Positions 5,188 through 8,949 of a stretch of DNA of 8,949 nt are shown here, one piece after another. Below the pieces are notes generated by a model. That model made no database searches and was not told the origin of the DNA. It saw only the letters and a program-made list of their open reading frames with translations. A program made the position numbers and the translations under genes. The stretch spans positions 1 through 8,949 of the forward strand of contig JAGHCZ010000152.1 of assembly GCA_021160205.1 (NCBI GenBank), read 5' to 3'. This DNA comes from Nitrososphaerota archaeon (GTDB taxonomy: Archaea > Thermoproteota > Nitrososphaeria_A > Caldarchaeales > Wolframiiraptoraceae). Position 1 is the first letter of the stretch. Each line of letters opens with the position of its first letter.

Positions 5188-6648
5188 GTGGCGAAGATCC
5201 TGGATTATGTCGGCCTCACCTTCGATGACGTTCTCCTCGTTCCAAAGAGATCTCCCATAAAGTCTAGGAAGGAAGTCGTTACGAGAAGCAGGTTCACGCG
5301 GAGAATTTGGCTGAATATTCCGATAGTCTCTGCGGCGATGGATACTGTCACCGAATCTAGGATGGCGATAACAATGGCCAAGGAGGGGGGCATAGGAGTA
5401 ATACACAGGTTCATGTCTCCGCTCAGGCAGGCGGAGGAAGTGTCGAAGGTGAAGAGAGCTGAGAACATAGTCATCGAAAAACCCTTAACGATAAGGCCGG
5501 AGTCCAGCATAGAAGAAGCGAGGGAACTTATGGCCAGGCATGGGATAAGCGGCCTGCTCGTCGTCGACTCCGAGAACAGGTTGATGGGGATCCTCACCCG
5601 CAGAGACATCCTCTTCGAGGAAAACGGCCAGAAACTTGTGAGAGACTGCATGACCCCTAAAAGCAGAATGATCGTCGGGGAGCCTGGGATAACTATTGAA
5701 GAGGCGAAGGAGATGTTCAGAGAATACAAGATAGAGAAGCTTCCGTTAATCGATAAAGATGGAAAACTCAGAGGATTAATAACGAGCATAGACCTAATCA
5801 AGCGTGGAACTCATCCCAACGCATCGAGAGACGCGAAAGGCAGACTCTTGGCCGCCGCCGCTATAGGAGTGAAAGAACAGGAGCTTGAAAGAGCCAAGCG
5901 CCTAGTCGAAGCGGACGTTGACGTTTTGGTCGTCGATGTAGCTCATGGACACAGCGAGATGTGCATAAACATGGTGAAGAAGATCAGAAAGCTCTACGGA
6001 GATGAAGTGGATATAGTTGCCGGAAACGTCGCCACATCCGAGGGAGTAGAAGACCTGGCCTCCGCCGGAGCCGACGCCGTGAAGATTGGAATAGGGCCTG
6101 GCTCGGTTTGCACGACTAGGATAGTCGCAGGTGTGGGGGTTCCGCAGTTAACCGCGATCCTCACTTGCGCGGAGATGGCTGAAAGGATGGATGTTCCGAT
6201 AATAGCCGATGGAGGAATTAGAGAGAGCGGAGACCTGGTAAAAGCTCTGGCAGCGGGAGCGTCCACGGTCATGATCGGCAGGCTGCTCGCTGGAACAGAT
6301 GAAAGCCCCGGAACGATCATCATGAGAAACGGCAGGAGATACAAGATTTACAGGGGGATGGCGTCGATGTACGCGATGCTGGGTAGAGAATTCAGGCTCG
6401 GGGAAAACGAGGCAGAAGCCCTCCTCGATGCATCAGAATACTCTTATTATGCTGAGGGAGTCGAAGCATACGTGCCGTATACGGGTTCTGCATCGGACGT
6501 GATTAAAAGATTAGTCGCGGGACTTAGATCGGGCATGAGCTATCTCGGAGCAAGAACGATAGACGAAATGAGGAAGAACGCGGTCTTCATCAAGATAACT
6601 CAGCTAAGCTACAGAGAAAGCATGCCCCACGACGTAGAGGTGATGTGA
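5188..6648 (+). CDS. guaB: inosine-5'-monophosphate dehydrogenase (IMPDH)
   Basis: It oxidises IMP to XMP with NAD+, the committed step to GMP, as a cytosolic tetramer. At 486 aa it is full length. It begins with [10 protein letters not shown] (10-19). Two CBS domains (about 95-205) are inserted in the TIM barrel and usually sense adenine and guanine nucleotides. The barrel resumes with [11 protein letters not shown] (246-256) and VAGNVAT (277-283). The catalytic loop [11 protein letters not shown] (301-311) carries Cys308, and [12 protein letters not shown] (338-349) binds the IMP phosphate. It ends with the canonical [17 protein letters not shown] (445-461) and RESMPHDV (476-483). The retained Cys loop, CBS pair and GVPQ favour IMPDH over GMP reductase. 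The mobile flap (about 398-424) is atypical: no Arg-Tyr pair as in the usual ERY motif is visible, and GMGS is GMAS. GTG start, GGGGAGG upstream; purA follows after 2 bases. Confidence 0.93.
   Translation: MAKILDYVGLTFDDVLLVPKRSPIKSRKEVVTRSRFTRRIWLNIPIVSAAMDTVTESRMAITMAKEGGIGVIHRFMSPLRQAEEVSKVKRAENIVIEKPLTIRPESSIEEARELMARHGISGLLVVDSENRLMGILTRRDILFEENGQKLVRDCMTPKSRMIVGEPGITIEEAKEMFREYKIEKLPLIDKDGKLRGLITSIDLIKRGTHPNASRDAKGRLLAAAAIGVKEQELERAKRLVEADVDVLVVDVAHGHSEMCINMVKKIRKLYGDEVDIVAGNVATSEGVEDLASAGADAVKIGIGPGSVCTTRIVAGVGVPQLTAILTCAEMAERMDVPIIADGGIRESGDLVKALAAGASTVMIGRLLAGTDESPGTIIMRNGRRYKIYRGMASMYAMLGREFRLGENEAEALLDASEYSYYAEGVEAYVPYTGSASDVIKRLVAGLRSGMSYLGARTIDEMRKNAVFIKITQLSYRESMPHDVEVM
6637..6644 (+). 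promoter_or_regulatory. Shine-Dalgarno site inside guaB that sets the purA start
   Basis: GAGGTGAT, an eight-base match to the complement of the archaeal 16S 3' end, lies within the last guaB codons. It ends 6 bases before ATG 6651 but directly abuts GTG 6645. The spacing selects ATG 6651 as the purA start and implies that ribosomes finishing guaB re-initiate on purA. Confidence 0.75.
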
Positions 6649-6650
6649 AG

Positions 6651-7898
6651 ATGCCGGCCACGGTCATTACCGGACTTCAATGGGGAGACGAGGGAAAAGG
6701 GAAGATATCATATCTTCTTTGCAGGAATGCGGACTGCGTTGTCAGATTTCAAGGAGGAGCCAACGCGGGTCACACCGTCGTCGTCTCAGGTAAAAAACTG
6801 AAGTTCAACATGCTTCCAGCAGGATCCGCCGCGGGAGCTATGCCGTGCATCGCGTCGGGAACCGTAGTTGACCTCGATGAGGTCTTCGAGGAACTCGACT
6901 TGCTGAAGTCTACGGGAATCGATGTGAAGTTCATGATAAGCAGGGCCGCGAGCATAGTCTTGGGCTTGCATAAGAAGCTTGACGCGGTAATCGAGGAGCT
7001 GAGGGGAGGTAGGGCCGTCGGAACTACTAGGAGGGGAATAGGGCCTACTTACTCGGATAAGGCTCTAAGAGCCGGAATTAGGATCGAAGACCTCTTAGAC
7101 GAGAAGTCGCTCAAGGACAAGCTTGAGATCTTAAAGAAAGTTCATGGCCTCGAAGTTGAGGACCTAGGAAGGCTCATGGAGTATGGTGAGAAAATTAGGC
7201 CGTATGTCGGAGATGTGGGACTATTTGTGAATGATCTTCTAGACGAAGGTAAGAAAGTGGTTTTTGAGGGAGCGCAAGGAACCCTGCTTGACATAGATCA
7301 TGGAACCTATCCATACGTGACGTCGTCAAACACCATAGCGGGAGCAGCTTGTACCGGATGCGGCGTCGGCCCAACTAGAATAAGCGAGGTCGTTGGAGTA
7401 ATGAAAGCATATTCAACCAGGGTTGGGGCGGGAGTTTTCCCAACGGAGCTGGGCGGAGAACTTGGAGACAAAATAAGGGAAGCGGGGCAGGAATTCGGAA
7501 CCACCACCGGTAGACCTCGTAGAGTTGGCTGGCTGGATATGCCGCTGTTAAGGTACGCTGTTAGGATAAGCGACGTCACTTGGATCGCGATGACAAAGCT
7601 CGATATCCTCAGCGGATTAGAGAAAATAAAGATATGCGTGGAATACGATGTCGACGGAAAAACCGTGAAGATAGCTCCTCCGGAAGTCAGATTCCTCGAG
7701 AGAGCTAAACCCATTTACATGGAAATCAATGGATGGGGAAAAATGTCGGAGGAGAGTTGGAAAAAGGTTTCTGAAAGAGGCTGGGAAGCGCTCCCGGATG
7801 AAGCCAAGGCGTACGTCGAAACCGTAGAGAAACTTATCAGAAAGCCGATAAGACTAGTATCAATCGGAGCGGATGTGGGATTGGAGGTAACGAAGTAA
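6651..7898 (+). CDS. purA: adenylosuccinate synthetase
   Basis: It joins IMP and aspartate with GTP to make adenylosuccinate, the first step from IMP to AMP. From ATG 6651 it is 415 aa, near the usual 420-430. The P-loop-like WGDEGKGK (11-18) has catalytic Asp13, and GGANAGHT (35-42) has His41. Other family blocks are GTTRRGIGPTYSDK (124-137), FEGAQGTLLDIDHGTYPYVT (205-224), the aspartate loop TTTGRPRRVGWLD (284-296) and TKLDIL (315-320), whose Asp contacts guanine. All catalytic positions are kept. The C-terminal SVGP(D/E)R motif near the guanine pocket reads SIGADVG (404-410), losing its Pro and Arg, which is a modest oddity. An in-frame GTG at 6645 overlapping the guaB stop would add two residues, but the ribosome site favours ATG 6651. 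purB begins on the base after its TAA. Confidence 0.95.
   Translation: MPATVITGLQWGDEGKGKISYLLCRNADCVVRFQGGANAGHTVVVSGKKLKFNMLPAGSAAGAMPCIASGTVVDLDEVFEELDLLKSTGIDVKFMISRAASIVLGLHKKLDAVIEELRGGRAVGTTRRGIGPTYSDKALRAGIRIEDLLDEKSLKDKLEILKKVHGLEVEDLGRLMEYGEKIRPYVGDVGLFVNDLLDEGKKVVFEGAQGTLLDIDHGTYPYVTSSNTIAGAACTGCGVGPTRISEVVGVMKAYSTRVGAGVFPTELGGELGDKIREAGQEFGTTTGRPRRVGWLDMPLLRYAVRISDVTWIAMTKLDILSGLEKIKICVEYDVDGKTVKIAPPEVRFLERAKPIYMEINGWGKMSEESWKKVSERGWEALPDEAKAYVETVEKLIRKPIRLVSIGADVGLEVTK
7883..7888 (+). promoter_or_regulatory. Shine-Dalgarno site for purB inside the purA 3' end
   Basis: GGAGGT lies within the last codons of purA and ends 10 bases before ATG 7899. With a zero-base gap between the purA TAA and the purB ATG, it supports coupled translation and the chosen start. 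Confidence 0.65.
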
Positions 7899-8949
7899 AT
7901 GGATCCACTTGAGGCGATAACGCCCATAGATGGGAGATATCGAGCTAAGCTCGAAGAAATCTCGGCATATTTCTCAGAATATTCCTTGATGAAGGAAAGG
8001 TTGACCGTCGAGACGACGTATCTCCGGAAATTTATCGAGGACGTGGAGAGCGAGAAAATCCCGACCTTGCCTCTTAACTGGAAAGAAGTTCTGAACATCA
8101 TTCCCGAGGAATTCACTGTGGATGAAGCGAAGAAGGTTAAGGAGATCGAGAGAAAAGTTGGACATGACGTCGCCTCTATAATCAGATACCTTAGGGAGAG
8201 GCTTCACGAGCTCGAGCTCGGAGACCTAGCGCCTTACGTTCACATGGGATTAACCTCCGATGACGTGAACAACTTGGCGTACTCTCGGCTTCTTTCAAAA
8301 TTCAATAGAGATGTTCTCCTTCCTAAGCTGATAAAATTGATCGAACAGATCGCGGCGCTGGCGCTTGAACATATAGACTTGGTGATGTTGGCTAGAACCC
8401 ACGGCGTTCCAGCCGTTCCAACGACCTTCGGGAGATTTTTGGCAAATTATGCCTACAGGCTCGCTAAAATAGCCGATCAGATTTACGTTTTCAGATTCCC
8501 GGGAAAGCTTGGAGGAGCGGTTGGCGACCATGCGGCTCTGAAATTCGCTTATCCAGATGTTGATTGGATCAAGTTCAGCAGAAAGCTCGTTGAGTCGCTC
8601 GACCTCGAATACGTCCCGGCCTCAACTCAGGTACTTCCGCACGACAAGATTTCGGAATACTTGATGAGAATGTCCTTGCTCGCGTCGATTTTATCAAATC
8701 TCTGCAGGGATCTATGGATAATGTCTTCGCTGAAGCTTTTAGTTTTTGGGATAAAAGAGGGGGAAGTTCACTCCTCAACTATGCCGCATAAATCCAACCC
8801 CATTCTCCTAGAAAACGCCGAAGGAGCCTTCGATCTCTCATCGAGCACCCTCGCGTACATCGCCAGAAGGCTTCTATCCAGCAGGCTTCAAAGAGATCTC
8901 TCGGATTCGATAATTAAGAGATTCTACGGCATGCCTCTCTCCCTGATAA
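7899..8949 (+). CDS. purB: adenylosuccinate lyase (truncated by the window end)
   Basis: This fumarase/aspartase-superfamily enzyme releases fumarate from adenylosuccinate (giving AMP) and from SAICAR in IMP synthesis. About 350 codons are visible and no stop is reached; the family is about 430-460 aa, so roughly the last quarter lies beyond the window. It opens with EAITPIDGRY (5-14) and SEYSLMKERL (26-35), the E. coli-type N-terminus. GHDV (88-91) carries a conserved His. LTSDDVNNLA (118-127) and ARTHGVPAVPTTFG (165-178, catalytic-type His168) follow. STQVLPHDKISE (242-253) and the superfamily signature SSTMPHKSNP (292-301), with its mobile-loop Ser, match E. coli PurB in order and spacing. 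SRLQRDLSDS (328-337) is also typical. It starts on the base after the purA stop, so both IMP-to-AMP enzymes are made together. No sign of frameshift. Confidence 0.93.
   Translation, partial: MDPLEAITPIDGRYRAKLEEISAYFSEYSLMKERLTVETTYLRKFIEDVESEKIPTLPLNWKEVLNIIPEEFTVDEAKKVKEIERKVGHDVASIIRYLRERLHELELGDLAPYVHMGLTSDDVNNLAYSRLLSKFNRDVLLPKLIKLIEQIAALALEHIDLVMLARTHGVPAVPTTFGRFLANYAYRLAKIADQIYVFRFPGKLGGAVGDHAALKFAYPDVDWIKFSRKLVESLDLEYVPASTQVLPHDKISEYLMRMSLLASILSNLCRDLWIMSSLKLLVFGIKEGEVHSSTMPHKSNPILLENAEGAFDLSSSTLAYIARRLLSSRLQRDLSDSIIKRFYGMPLSLI

Noticed and set aside
5205..5801. Long antisense open frame (198 codons) opposite guaB
   Set aside because: It lies wholly within the well-supported guaB gene, its translation is Ser/Ile-rich with no domain, and it has no ribosome site. 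It is a by-product of guaB codon usage.
6397..6470. Frameshift or assembly error as the cause of the odd IMPDH flap
   Set aside because: The alternative frames through this stretch give no Arg-Tyr flap motif, the flap length is near normal, and the reading frame continues into canonical C-terminal blocks.
1..8949. CRISPR array, insertion sequence, integrase or attachment site
   Set aside because: I found no regularly spaced direct repeats, no transposase or integrase motifs and no direct repeats bracketing a gene block. Base composition and codon use look even across the window.

Overview
The window looks archaeal. It carries an ESCRT-III/CdvB-type cell-division protein, its genes have short leaders with TATA-like boxes 20-35 bp upstream, arginine codons are mostly AGA/AGG, isoleucine is often ATA, and Shine-Dalgarno sites match the archaeal GGAGGTGAT consensus. 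CdvB points to the TACK archaea (Thaumarchaeota, Aigarchaeota, Korarchaeota, Bathyarchaeota or relatives). I cannot name a genus. The charged, Glu/Lys/Arg-rich proteins would fit a thermophile, but that is a weak inference. I see no rRNA, tRNA, CRISPR array, transposase or integrase.

Layout. Bases 1-104 are the 3' end of an unidentified plus-strand gene, followed by a T-rich terminator. It converges on a minus-strand cdvB-like gene (156-830). A 182-bp intergenic stretch (831-1012) holds several palindromes. Next comes a minus-strand pair: an FGGY carbohydrate kinase (1013-2548) and, upstream of it, a class II (fuculose-phosphate type) aldolase (2656-3306). Together they suggest a 'phosphorylate then split' route for a ketose or deoxyketose, giving dihydroxyacetone phosphate plus an aldehyde.

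A divergent promoter region (3307-3461) separates these from the plus-strand genes. The first two plus-strand genes are a MobA/CobY-like nucleotidyltransferase-fold protein with a degenerate nucleotide-binding loop (3462-4091) and, 8 bases later, an AIR-synthase/HypE-like ATP-binding protein (4100-5101) that lacks the C-terminal cysteine tail of HypE. Neither has a secure function.

The right half is a compact purine block with its own promoter: guaB (5188-6648), purA (6651-7898) and purB (7899 to the window edge, truncated). It contains the first step from IMP to GMP and both steps from IMP to AMP. The guaB-purA gap is 2 bases and the purA-purB gap is zero. Each start has a clear Shine-Dalgarno site, and the ones for purA and purB lie inside the preceding gene. 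This suggests one transcript with coupled translation that sets the balance of adenine and guanine nucleotides.

Most of the window is ordinary housekeeping DNA. The points most worth a second look are the apparently dead nucleotidyltransferase beside a HypE-like protein lacking its catalytic tail, the kinase-aldolase pair of unknown substrate, the unusual flap of the IMP dehydrogenase, and the palindromes at 957-977 and 3425-3444.
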